Of a stretch of 14,396 nucleotides of DNA, positions 7,125 through 14,188 are shown piece by piece. The translations under genes were made by a program, and so were the position numbers. Position 1 is the first letter of the stretch. The number at the start of each line of letters is the position of its first letter. Origin of the DNA: JADJLQ01 sp031417835. GTDB lineage: Bacteria > Bacteroidota > Bacteroidia > Chitinophagales > Saprospiraceae. Location of the stretch: positions 1 through 14,396 of the forward strand of contig JANOWJ010000047.1 of the NCBI GenBank assembly GCA_031417835.1, in the 5' to 3' direction. The notes under the pieces were generated by a model. That model was not told where the DNA came from and did no database searches. It was given only the letters and a program-made list of their open reading frames with translations.

Positions 7125-8435
7125 TCACTTTTTTATGTTCAGGTAAGTAAGAATATCATCGTACAAACCGGATTCGTTGGAATATAAAGCAAAGTTTTTG
7201 GCGGTGGAAAACCATTCTTGTGTGCTTGGACGATGTTTTTTACCAGCATTCAACAGATCTTTGGTCGTCAATGGTTTGGGGATACCATCCGAAAATGCTG
7301 CTTCCAGTTTTTCTTCGATGGCGATATCGATCAAAGCCTCGATGTCTGCTCCCGAGTAATGCTCGAGTTTTTTAGCCAGGAGATCATAGTCTATAGCCTC
7401 TATTGGTTTGCCCTTGAGTTTGAGTTGCAATATACCAGCTCTCGCGCTATCATCAGGAGGAGGCACAAAAATGATGCGGTCGAATCGGCCGGGTCTGCGA
7501 AAAGCCGGATCCAGGTGCCAGGGCGCATTAGTTGCACCCAGGACCAGCACCCCTTCATTATTACCTTCGATACCATCGAGCTCTTGCAAGAATTGATTGA
7601 TCAAGTGACGACCACTCGATTGTTTCATATCACTCCGACTAGCGCCTAACGCGTCGATCTCATCAAAAAACAACACACAAGGCGTGTGTTTTCTCGCTAT
7701 TTCAAAAAGATGATGCAAATTTTTTTCACTATTACCGATCCACATATCCAGGATATCATTGAGCCCTACACTGATAAATTTTGATTTGACTTGTCCAGCT
7801 GTAGCTTTAGCGATATAGGTCTTGCCGCAGCCGGGAGGTCCGTACAGCAAGATTCCACCACCCGCTTTTTTACCATATGCCTTATATAACTCTACATGTA
7901 GCAATGGCTTGATTATTTTAAGGTCGATTTCTTTTTTGACCTGTTGCATGCCACCTACATCATCAAAATTTATGTTGGGTCGCTCTATAAAATAGATATC
8001 ATCCTGATCTTCCATGTCGTCATCGGTCGATGTCATACCACTCATACGTAGACTTCGATCCAATTCTTCATCTTGAAAATCAGGGTTGAGCTGTAATGCT
8101 TTTTTATACATTTCTACTGCGTCAGCTATAGAATGTTCTCTCAATAATGCTCGGGCATACAATATAAGGGTATCAAAATCCTGGCCCCTACCATCTATGA
8201 TCTGTTCCAGAATGACATTACATTTAGCATATTCGTTTTTTTGAAAGAAAGTCTTTGCTAACCCTATTTTCGCTTTAGGATCATCCGTCACTTTCACGAT
8301 AGCTACGTATTCTACTTCGGCCTCTTCGAGACGCTGGGCCTTGAGTAAGGTGTCAGCCAGGACCATGCGGAGCATATGATTATCCGGAGAAAACTGAAGC
8401 GCATCTCGTAAGCCATTGATTGTGTGTTCATCCAT
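7125..8435 (-). CDS. TPR-AAA+ ATPase (single AAA domain, classic VCP/FtsH-like clade)
   Basis: This is a 436-residue soluble ATPase. Residues 1-125 hold three or so TPR repeats, and 130-150 is an acidic linker rich in D and E. Residues 155-400 are one AAA domain: GPPGCGKT (Walker A, 199-206), VLFFDEID (Walker B, 254-261), sensor-1 Asn303 in GATNAP, and the second-region RRPGRFDR with arginines at 313, 314 and 317. The catalytic set is complete, so it should form an active hexamer that remodels proteins or complexes. No protease domain is present, so it is not FtsH. The TPR array probably binds substrate or the membrane partner encoded 31 bp downstream. It opens the minus-strand run and faces an EGF-type lipoprotein gene across 127 bp. 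Confidence 0.87.
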   Translation of the reverse strand: MDEHTINGLRDALQFSPDNHMLRMVLADTLLKAQRLEEAEVEYVAIVKVTDDPKAKIGLAKTFFQKNEYAKCNVILEQIIDGRGQDFDTLILYARALLREHSIADAVEMYKKALQLNPDFQDEELDRSLRMSGMTSTDDDMEDQDDIYFIERPNINFDDVGGMQQVKKEIDLKIIKPLLHVELYKAYGKKAGGGILLYGPPGCGKTYIAKATAGQVKSKFISVGLNDILDMWIGNSEKNLHHLFEIARKHTPCVLFFDEIDALGASRSDMKQSSGRHLINQFLQELDGIEGNNEGVLVLGATNAPWHLDPAFRRPGRFDRIIFVPPPDDSARAGILQLKLKGKPIEAIDYDLLAKKLEHYSGADIEALIDIAIEEKLEAAFSDGIPKPLTTKDLLNAGKKHRPSTQEWFSTAKNFALYSNESGLYDDILTYLNIKK

Positions 8436-8445
8436 ATTGAGGTCA

Positions 8446-8476
8446 TAAAATTACTAAGATTCAAGCAGCAAGACAA
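8446..8476 (-). promoter_or_regulatory. Candidate promoter of the TPR-AAA gene run
   Basis: On the minus strand TAATTTTA (8453 to 8446; one mismatch to TAnnTTTG) lies 20 bases after a TTG (8476 to 8474). It ends 10 bases before the ATG. The spacing is plausible for the Bacteroidota housekeeping sigma factor, but the region is AT-rich and this match alone is weak. Confidence 0.3.
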
Positions 8477-8533
8477 TTTATTCGAAGTGATAAGTCTACC
8501 CTGTGGGGTAGGTCACACGCCAGGTTGAGTGCT

Positions 8534-8541
8534 TATTTTTG
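8534..8541 (+). promoter_or_regulatory. Candidate -7 box of the EGF lipoprotein gene
   Basis: TATTTTTG matches TAnnTTTG exactly and lies 21 bases before the ATG at 8563. I see no good -33 TTTG at the expected distance, so an activator may be needed; the palindrome at 8496-8511 sits just where one could bind. Confidence 0.4.
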
Positions 8542-8562
8542 ACTCATAATTAAAAACAAATC

Positions 8563-9156
8563 ATGAAAAATCTTATTTATGTATTGACTTTTACCCTCGT
8601 GATTTCAATAGGTTTCACTTCGTGCTCTAAAAAAGATCCTTGCGAAGGCTTAGCCTGTCTGAATGGTGGTACCTGTGAAGACGGCACTTGCGCTTGCCCC
8701 TCCGGATATGAAGGCAGTCTTTGTGAAACAGAATCCTTGCCTAAGACCATCAACATCAGCTCCATCAAAGTGACGAAAGTGCCAACCACTAAAGCCGATG
8801 GCTCCAAATGGGATGCGGATGGCACTCAACCCGACATTTTCCCGGTCATCTATACTATTAAGGCAGATAACAAAACAGTAGATGTGCCATTTTGGACCAG
8901 TGACCTCATCAAGATCAGTGCTTCAGTAGACTTACAACATGATTTTACTTTGATTGTTCCCAAATTGAGCATCACGACAGTAGATAAATCCTACGCTATT
9001 TTCTTATTTGATAAAGACGATAGCAATCAGGAAGTGATGGGTAGTGGCATTATATTTAACTTGAAAGATCTAATCAAAGGCAAGCCTGCTACTATTTTAT
9101 TAGACTGTACAGGTTGTAAAGTCGCCTTTGAGCTGAAAGTGAGTTATGTGTTTTAA
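8563..9156 (+). CDS. Lipoprotein with one EGF-like domain and an unknown C-terminal domain
   Basis: This 197-residue protein is exported as a lipoprotein: a signal peptide (MKNLIYVLTFTLVISIGFTS) is followed by Cys21 as the lipidation site. Residues 27-54 form an EGF-like domain with six cysteines at 27, 32, 38, 43, 45 and 54, and with NGGTCEDGTCACPSGYEG, the classic EGF spacing. The remainder (about 60-197) looks like a beta-rich domain of alternating polar and hydrophobic strands, with two further cysteines in LDCTGC, and I do not recognise it. It probably sits on the outer membrane or in the periplasm and mediates binding, by analogy with EGF modules; this is inference. It stands alone on its strand, divergent from the TPR-AAA gene and convergent with the TPR gene at 9212-9820. 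Confidence 0.8.
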   Translation: MKNLIYVLTFTLVISIGFTSCSKKDPCEGLACLNGGTCEDGTCACPSGYEGSLCETESLPKTINISSIKVTKVPTTKADGSKWDADGTQPDIFPVIYTIKADNKTVDVPFWTSDLIKISASVDLQHDFTLIVPKLSITTVDKSYAIFLFDKDDSNQEVMGSGIIFNLKDLIKGKPATILLDCTGCKVAFELKVSYVF

Positions 9157-9179
9157 GCTCTTGAACTTACCAAGCGATT

Positions 9180-9205
9180 CGGTGAAATGATGCGGTCTTC
9201 ACCGC
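9180..9205. terminator. Hairpin between convergent genes, possible bidirectional terminator
   Basis: Two overlapping stems are possible between the stops of the lipoprotein gene (9156) and the TPR gene (9212). One is CGGTGAA (9180-9186) with TTCACCG (9198-9204), loop 11. The other is GCGGT (9192-9196) with ACCGC (9201-9205) around a CTTC tetraloop. Neither has a clear T tract, so termination is only suggested by position. Confidence 0.35.
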
Positions 9206-9211
9206 TACAAA

Positions 9212-9820
9212 TTATTTAATACGTTTTTCAAATTTACTTTTATCGATTATTGTATAATTACTGTGTTGAAAATCTTCAAAGGCATCGTGCATACGAAGAT
9301 AAGCCAGCATGTCGTGCGTGAGTATCATGTCCCGATGATTGAGTTTATTTGTTATCGCCTTTTGCAGGGATTCGAAGCCTTCCATCGGTCTTTCCAAGAC
9401 AGAATAAGCGCAAGCCAGATGAAAATAGAGCTCAGGGTCATTAGGTGATTCATCCAGTGCTTTATTGAGATCTATCAACGATCCTTCGAGATCAAAACGG
9501 TTTAGTTTAGCAAGCCCACTTTGTTTGAGTTTATTCTGCTTTTGGCCGCCACCCATAGCCATTGGCAAGGGCACATTTTCCTGGATGATGACCCGATCCC
9601 GGATTAGATCCAGATATACGCTGAGCCCATTGTCCACTTTGGAAGTCAATACATAGCGAGCCTGATGGCCAGCCTCGGCGACTGTAAAGTGATGAGCCAC
9701 ACCCATGATAGATGATTTTTTAGACACTACCTGACCATTGACCACTACGGTCTCTTCTCCGAGCCAGTTATTGTGAAATTCTATGATAGTGTCGTTAACT
9801 ATAAGTTTTTTGTACTGCAT
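9212..9820 (-). CDS. Small protein with N-terminal beta domain and C-terminal TPR-like repeats
   Basis: This is a 202-residue protein, probably cytoplasmic, since it has no signal peptide or membrane segment. Residues 1-85 look like a compact beta domain (IIEFHNNWLGEETVVVNGQ, then HHFTVAEAGHQARYVLTSK), resembling a small N-terminal domain common in Bacteroidota hypothetical proteins. A short glycine-rich link (MAMGGGQKQNK) leads to TPR-like helices at about 95-165 (DLEGSLIDLNKALDESPNDPELYFHLACAYS). The repeat count is about two. I do not recognise the gene and assign no function beyond protein binding. It is the third TPR-containing gene within about 4 kb, though it is separated from the other two by the lipoprotein gene on the opposite strand. 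A weak promoter-like TAGGTTTA ends 7 bases before the ATG. Confidence 0.72.
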   Translation of the reverse strand: MQYKKLIVNDTIIEFHNNWLGEETVVVNGQVVSKKSSIMGVAHHFTVAEAGHQARYVLTSKVDNGLSVYLDLIRDRVIIQENVPLPMAMGGGQKQNKLKQSGLAKLNRFDLEGSLIDLNKALDESPNDPELYFHLACAYSVLERPMEGFESLQKAITNKLNHRDMILTHDMLAYLRMHDAFEDFQHSNYTIIDKSKFEKRIK

Positions 9821-9902
9821 GGAAACATAAACCTACAACATAAATGGATTGTTCATGACTTCAACGTATAATCGCAGAGCATGGTAAACTCCCCTTTTTT
9901 AC

Positions 9903-9929
9903 CTCAGGAGGATGTGGTTATCTCCTGAG
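9903..9929 (-). terminator. Strong hairpin downstream of the DUF1080 gene
   Basis: CTCAGGAG (9903-9910) pairs perfectly with CTCCTGAG (9922-9929), an 8-bp stem with an 11-base loop, 25 bases beyond the stop codon of the gene at 9955-10737. On the minus strand it is followed by GTAAAAAAGG rather than a T tract, so intrinsic termination is not certain. It could instead be an mRNA 3'-end stabiliser. Confidence 0.45.
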
Positions 9930-9954
9930 CAACAGTTTTTACGATCTCAAATAA

Positions 9955-10737
9955 CTACAATTTCCGGATCCATACATTTCTAAATTGTGTCTTATTGTTG
10001 TGATCTTGCAATCGGATGACATCGTCACCATGGGCATCAGGATAAAAATGAAGTCCTATATATTGTGTGATACCGGCGATAGAGACATTATTTTGAATCA
10101 AGACTCCATTGTGCAGTACGGTGATCCGCGCAGGGGCGTCTACCCGGCCATCGGCTTTATATCGCACTGCAGTATAGATGATATCATAGACATTCCATTC
10201 CAAGGGGCCACGCATCACATTGACCAACGGAGCAAGATCTTTGTAGATACTGCCGGCTTGCCCATTGCGATAGGTACGGCTTTTATAAGAGTCTAATACC
10301 TGAAGTTCATATCGATTTTGAAAAAACACGCCACTATTACCCCGGCCCTGGCCATTGCCTTCTACCAGATCAGGCGCAGAAAATTCAATATGCAGTTGGC
10401 AGTCGCCAAATTTCATTTTTGTTTGAAGGTCACCTGTGCCAGGCACCACTTCAAAAAACCCATCTTTGACACTCCATTTTGCAGCGCTACCATCTTTGGC
10501 CATCGCCCACTGACTGAGATCTTTACCACCAAATAAGACGATTGCATCTGAAGGCGCGTCGCCCACATTTTTAGCCGGAGTCACTACGACGACTTCTGGT
10601 TCCCAGATTTCGGTCATTTCAGGTTTCATGGGCATAGGAGAGACTGCCGGTGGTGCACTTGGGTATTGCGCTACAGCTAGGTGAGAAGTGGCAACACATA
10701 CAGAGAGTATGATAAAGGATAAGACGATATTTTTCAT
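9955..10737 (-). CDS. Secreted DUF1080 / 3-keto-disaccharide hydrolase domain protein
   Basis: I place the start at ATG 10737 (260 residues), because it gives a clear signal peptide (MKNIVLSFIILSVCVATSHL, cleavage near AVA|Q at residues 22-24). The frame stays open to 10833, but the extra 32 residues would bury the signal. After a Pro-rich stretch (25-45) comes a PF06439-type domain at about 64-260: VLFGGKDLSQW, KDGFFEVVPG, GNSGVFFQNRYELQVLDSY, PLEWNVYDI, ITVLHNGVLIQNN and the ending IRLQDHNNKTQFRNVWIR. This fold is GH16/lectin-like; some members cleave 3-keto-disaccharides and others are uncharacterised. It probably works in the periplasm on sugars. It is 148 bp from the Tricorn-like gene on the same strand and has its own promoter-like boxes. 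No partner dehydrogenase (GFO/IDH/MocA) is visible nearby. Confidence 0.88.
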   Translation of the reverse strand: MKNIVLSFIILSVCVATSHLAVAQYPSAPPAVSPMPMKPEMTEIWEPEVVVVTPAKNVGDAPSDAIVLFGGKDLSQWAMAKDGSAAKWSVKDGFFEVVPGTGDLQTKMKFGDCQLHIEFSAPDLVEGNGQGRGNSGVFFQNRYELQVLDSYKSRTYRNGQAGSIYKDLAPLVNVMRGPLEWNVYDIIYTAVRYKADGRVDAPARITVLHNGVLIQNNVSIAGITQYIGLHFYPDAHGDDVIRLQDHNNKTQFRNVWIRKL

Positions 10738-10742
10738 GAGTC

Positions 10743-10772
10743 CAAAGTTATTGAAATAATTGATTTTTAAAA
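10743..10772 (-). promoter_or_regulatory. Candidate promoter of the DUF1080 gene
   Basis: On the minus strand TAACTTTG (10750 to 10743) matches TAnnTTTG exactly. TTTT (10772 to 10769) lies 18 bases upstream, the same architecture and spacing as at argC. The box is only 5 bases from the ATG at 10737, so the transcript would be leaderless or nearly so. It also supports the shorter start chosen for this gene. Confidence 0.45.
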
Positions 10773-10870
10773 TTAAAGTTGAGCCGTTTGATTTTGAAAT
10801 AGCACCTGGCCAATAAAGAAAATCCAAAGACAATAAGATTTTATTTACATGCTATTAAGCAAAATGCATC

Positions 10871-10886
10871 GCACGAAGTCACGTGC
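10871..10886 (-). terminator. Short hairpin at the 3' end of the Tricorn-like gene
   Basis: GCACG (10871-10875) pairs with CGTGC (10882-10886) over a 6-base loop, touching the stop codon. On the minus strand it is followed by GATGCATTTTG. The stem is only 5 bp, so this is a weak terminator candidate. Confidence 0.25.
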
Positions 10887-13800
10887 TATTTTTTAATAGG
10901 TCTTAAGACTCGTATTGGGGCTTCGGGTTCTTTATGCAACTTGACGGGATGATCTTTTAATAATGAAAGTGCAGTAGCTATTGCTTTTTCAAGTTGGGGA
11001 TCATGACCTTCGATCACCTCTTTGGGTGACATCTCTACTTCGATATCTGGGGTGACTCCTACATTTTCTACATCCCATTTACCATCGAGATTATAAAACC
11101 CACCACGTGGTGCTGTCATATAGCCATTATCTATCAATGCGGGTGTGTCCCAGGTACCCACCAAACCACCCCAGGTCTTAGCCCCTACGACAGGTCCTAT
11201 TTTCATTTGCTTAAAAAGATAGGGGAGCATATCACCCCCTGAGCCCGCCATTTCATTTACAATCATGACTTTCGGTCCGAAAATTCCAGTCAAAGGTTCT
11301 GTCCACGGTCTTCGATCTCCAGCTACATTATTGAAGTAACCCCTCAATGGTCTATTCAACACATCCACGAAGTAGTCTGCTATATAGCCACCACCATTGT
11401 AGCGTTCATCCAGGATCACTCCGACTTTGTCTTGTTGTGCAAAATAATAGCGATTAAAATTATGATAACCGTCCTCTGCTGTATTGGGAAGCCACACATA
11501 AGCCAATTGGTTATTACTCAAAGCAGCTACTTTGCGCCGATTGGACTCCACCCAATCATGAGTACGTAAAGAATTTTCGTTTCCAACCGGCACGACGATG
11601 ACCTTACGACCATTGCTACCATCTGCATTTGAGCTTACAGTCATCCGCACTTGTTTGTCCACTTTATTTTCAAACAAACTATACGGATTGGTATGTGCAT
11701 GAAGTTCTACACCATCTACGTTTATGATATAATCACCAACACGGACATCTACACCAGGTCCGCTAAGTGGTGCACGAAGATCGGGATTCCAATTTTCGCC
11801 ATTATATACTTTTTTGATCCGATACCTCTGATTTGAAATTTCAAGATCTGCACCTAACAAGCCGATTTTAACTTCATCCACCTTAGGATGATCTCCACCC
11901 CCATTAAAAGAATGACCTATCGATACTTCACCACCCAGTATGTCTAATAGGTAATTGAGATCGTCTCGATGCGCGACATGATCTACTAAAGGCAAATAGG
12001 ATTGATAGACTTTATTCCAATCTGCACCATGTACGTTTTTTACATACAAGAAGTCTCGTTGGTAGCGCCATGCTTCTCTAAAGATCTGGTGCCATTCTTT
12101 GCGAGGATTTATCTTTAGTTGTATTTCAGATGTATTCAGACTACCATCACCGATTTTGGCAGGAGCACCTGCATCGACTATACCCCAGCCGGGCCCTGAT
12201 TTATACAATAATTTTTTTCCATCAGCAGATAGGGTATAAAAATGCACCGGAGTAAGATATACTTCTGACTTTCTTTCCTTGAGTGTGTATTTGTGCAAGG
12301 TATTGCCATCTTGATTGGGTACTACTTCTGTAATAAACAATTCCCCTGCACTACCGGATTGCAGGTCTGTATACTCCCTGGGAGGCATAGCGAGTGAAAG
12401 TATACGCTGGCTGAGCCCTTCAAAATCGATCTGGACATTTATTTTAACGCTGTCCTTTGAAGCGGCTATTGTTTCCAGCTTAGGATCGATTTTCTTTTTT
12501 TCTTTTTTTGATTTTACGACTGCAGTTGTGCCCATCGTGTCTTTTTTTATATTTTCTTTTGATTCTACTTTTTCTTCATCACTCTCCGGCAATAGTGGTG
12601 ATGGATCATCCTTTTTCAAAACCATGACATATACTGATCTGCGTATTGGTCGTTCTATCGAACTCATATCTAACCAACCGGATCGTAATGCAAAGTTGGT
12701 ACTGGCCAAAAAATAAATATATCTGCCACTGGCATCCCATGCTGGAGCCAAAGCATCTGACATACCATCGGTAAGTTGACTCGATTTATGTTGATCGATC
12801 GAGTAAACCATGATGACATGGTATTGACTATTCAGTCGGCGTGCATATCCGATATATTTAGAGTCAGGTGACCAGACCGGATGGATAGTACGCTCGGGAT
12901 GGAGATAAGGCTCTTTATCAATCAGAGTAGTTTTACTGGACGCGACATCCGTCATCCACAATTGCTGAAGGTGATCTGTATACGCGATATACTTAGAGTC
13001 CGGCGACCAGACCGGAGCATAATAATAGGTAGGGTTAGGTATTTTTATTTCGCGCGGTGTAGTGAGGGCATCCTGGGTGCCGATCATCAGGCTATACTCG
13101 CCACTGGCATCTGAAAACCATGCAATGCTTTTGCCATCTGGCGACCATACCGGATCATGATCTCGCGCCTCGGATGAATTGGTCAAATTGCGGGCATCCC
13201 CTTTTTTTTGAGGTACGGTGATGATTTCACCGCGCGCTTCAAAGAGGGCTCGCTGGCCACTTGGTGACAGGGAAGCATTTGTGATCAATTCATTAGCATT
13301 GATCCACTTTGTTTGTAGCCATTGAAAATCAGCTTTGACTTCGATGTGTATTTTAGTCTGTGTTTTACGAGCTATGTCATAGGTATACAGATCACCGCCA
13401 TATTCAAAGATCAAGGTTGACGCATCACCAGCGAGATATTTGATGTCAAAATCTACATAAAAAGTGAGTTGCTCAATGGCAGCACTTTTTAGGTCATAGC
13501 TGTAGAGGTTCATAGCATAGTCCCGATCCGATAAAAAATATATCTTTTCACCGACCCACACAGGCTGCCTATCGTGGCTATTGGTCATAGGAATAGTCAT
13601 CAATGAATAATCAGTCAAATCCAGGATCCAGAGGGGTTTGTTCTGGCCACCACGATAGTTACGCCACTCTGTATCCCATCTAATGTTTTGTTCGTAGACA
13701 TATTTTTTTCCATCCGGCGAAAACGATCCCTGATACGCTTTAGGCATAGGCAATGAAGTTGGCAGGCCCTCTCGCTCACCGATCTTCCAAAGTTTGATAT

Positions 13801-14188
13801 TCCCGCCTGGAGGGCTTTCTCTATCAGATGCAAAGACTACTTTGTGATCCGGACTCCAACCACATACCAAGTCTGCAGATGGATGCCAGGTCAGGCGAGC
13901 TGACTCTCCACCTTCGGTAGGAATCGTATAAACATCTAAATTGCCCTGATATTGGGCGGTGAACGCAATGGTCTTGCCATCGCCAGAAAATGAGGGGCTG
14001 GATTCAATGCCCGGAGCGCTGGTAAGCCTGGTGGCTACCCCGCCTGATTTTGCCACGGTCCATAGATCATTAGCATAGGCGAATACAATTTTGTCGCCAT
14101 GGATGTCCGGATACCGCAACAGACGGGTCTTCTGGGCGTATAGATTTGAAATAAGAAGGACGGACAAAGCAAGCAAATAGATTTTCAT
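10886..14188 (-). CDS. Periplasmic Tricorn-type serine protease (S41 family)
   Basis: This 1100-residue protein has a signal peptide (MKIYLLALSVLLISNLYAQ, cleavage after YA), so it acts in the periplasm, unlike archaeal cytoplasmic Tricorn. Residues about 20-500 form beta-propeller blades with TolB/PD40 repeats (SPDG and WSPDSKYI motifs, for example at 348-352, 394-398 and 439-443). A K/E-rich linker at 525-580 leads to the C1 helical domain (about 695-760), a PDZ-like domain (about 770-870), and the S41 protease core with ERYNGGG, NEMAGSGGDM and AKTWGGLVG. The nucleophile is Ser983, His759 in IGHSFNG fits the catalytic His, and Glu1041 in WDVENVGVTPD fits the acidic partner. It should degrade peptides to di- and tripeptides. 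The length matches the family, and the triad appears intact. A TATCTTTC box lies 19 bases upstream of the ATG. Confidence 0.95.
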   Translation of the reverse strand: MKIYLLALSVLLISNLYAQKTRLLRYPDIHGDKIVFAYANDLWTVAKSGGVATRLTSAPGIESSPSFSGDGKTIAFTAQYQGNLDVYTIPTEGGESARLTWHPSADLVCGWSPDHKVVFASDRESPPGGNIKLWKIGEREGLPTSLPMPKAYQGSFSPDGKKYVYEQNIRWDTEWRNYRGGQNKPLWILDLTDYSLMTIPMTNSHDRQPVWVGEKIYFLSDRDYAMNLYSYDLKSAAIEQLTFYVDFDIKYLAGDASTLIFEYGGDLYTYDIARKTQTKIHIEVKADFQWLQTKWINANELITNASLSPSGQRALFEARGEIITVPQKKGDARNLTNSSEARDHDPVWSPDGKSIAWFSDASGEYSLMIGTQDALTTPREIKIPNPTYYYAPVWSPDSKYIAYTDHLQQLWMTDVASSKTTLIDKEPYLHPERTIHPVWSPDSKYIGYARRLNSQYHVIMVYSIDQHKSSQLTDGMSDALAPAWDASGRYIYFLASTNFALRSGWLDMSSIERPIRRSVYVMVLKKDDPSPLLPESDEEKVESKENIKKDTMGTTAVVKSKKEKKKIDPKLETIAASKDSVKINVQIDFEGLSQRILSLAMPPREYTDLQSGSAGELFITEVVPNQDGNTLHKYTLKERKSEVYLTPVHFYTLSADGKKLLYKSGPGWGIVDAGAPAKIGDGSLNTSEIQLKINPRKEWHQIFREAWRYQRDFLYVKNVHGADWNKVYQSYLPLVDHVAHRDDLNYLLDILGGEVSIGHSFNGGGDHPKVDEVKIGLLGADLEISNQRYRIKKVYNGENWNPDLRAPLSGPGVDVRVGDYIINVDGVELHAHTNPYSLFENKVDKQVRMTVSSNADGSNGRKVIVVPVGNENSLRTHDWVESNRRKVAALSNNQLAYVWLPNTAEDGYHNFNRYYFAQQDKVGVILDERYNGGGYIADYFVDVLNRPLRGYFNNVAGDRRPWTEPLTGIFGPKVMIVNEMAGSGGDMLPYLFKQMKIGPVVGAKTWGGLVGTWDTPALIDNGYMTAPRGGFYNLDGKWDVENVGVTPDIEVEMSPKEVIEGHDPQLEKAIATALSLLKDHPVKLHKEPEAPIRVLRPIKK

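Noticed and set aside
7218..7649. Open plus-strand frame of 143 codons.
   Set aside because: It lies wholly antisense to the AAA domain, whose motifs are intact. The translation shows no domain-like pattern.
1329..10737. A polysaccharide utilisation locus joining the sulfatase and the DUF1080 hydrolase.
   Set aside because: They are over 6 kb apart on opposite strands, with housekeeping-type genes between them and no SusC/SusD pair, regulator or glycoside hydrolase cluster.
10738..10833. Longer start for the DUF1080 gene (GTG or other start at 10833, 292 residues).
   Set aside because: The extra 32 residues would place the clear signal peptide internally, and a promoter-like TAACTTTG lies inside the extension. 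The ATG at 10737 is far more likely.
12315..12716. Open plus-strand frame of 133 codons.
   Set aside because: It is antisense to the charged linker of the Tricorn-like gene. Its Ser/Phe-rich product is the expected mirror of Lys/Glu codons, and no domain is visible.
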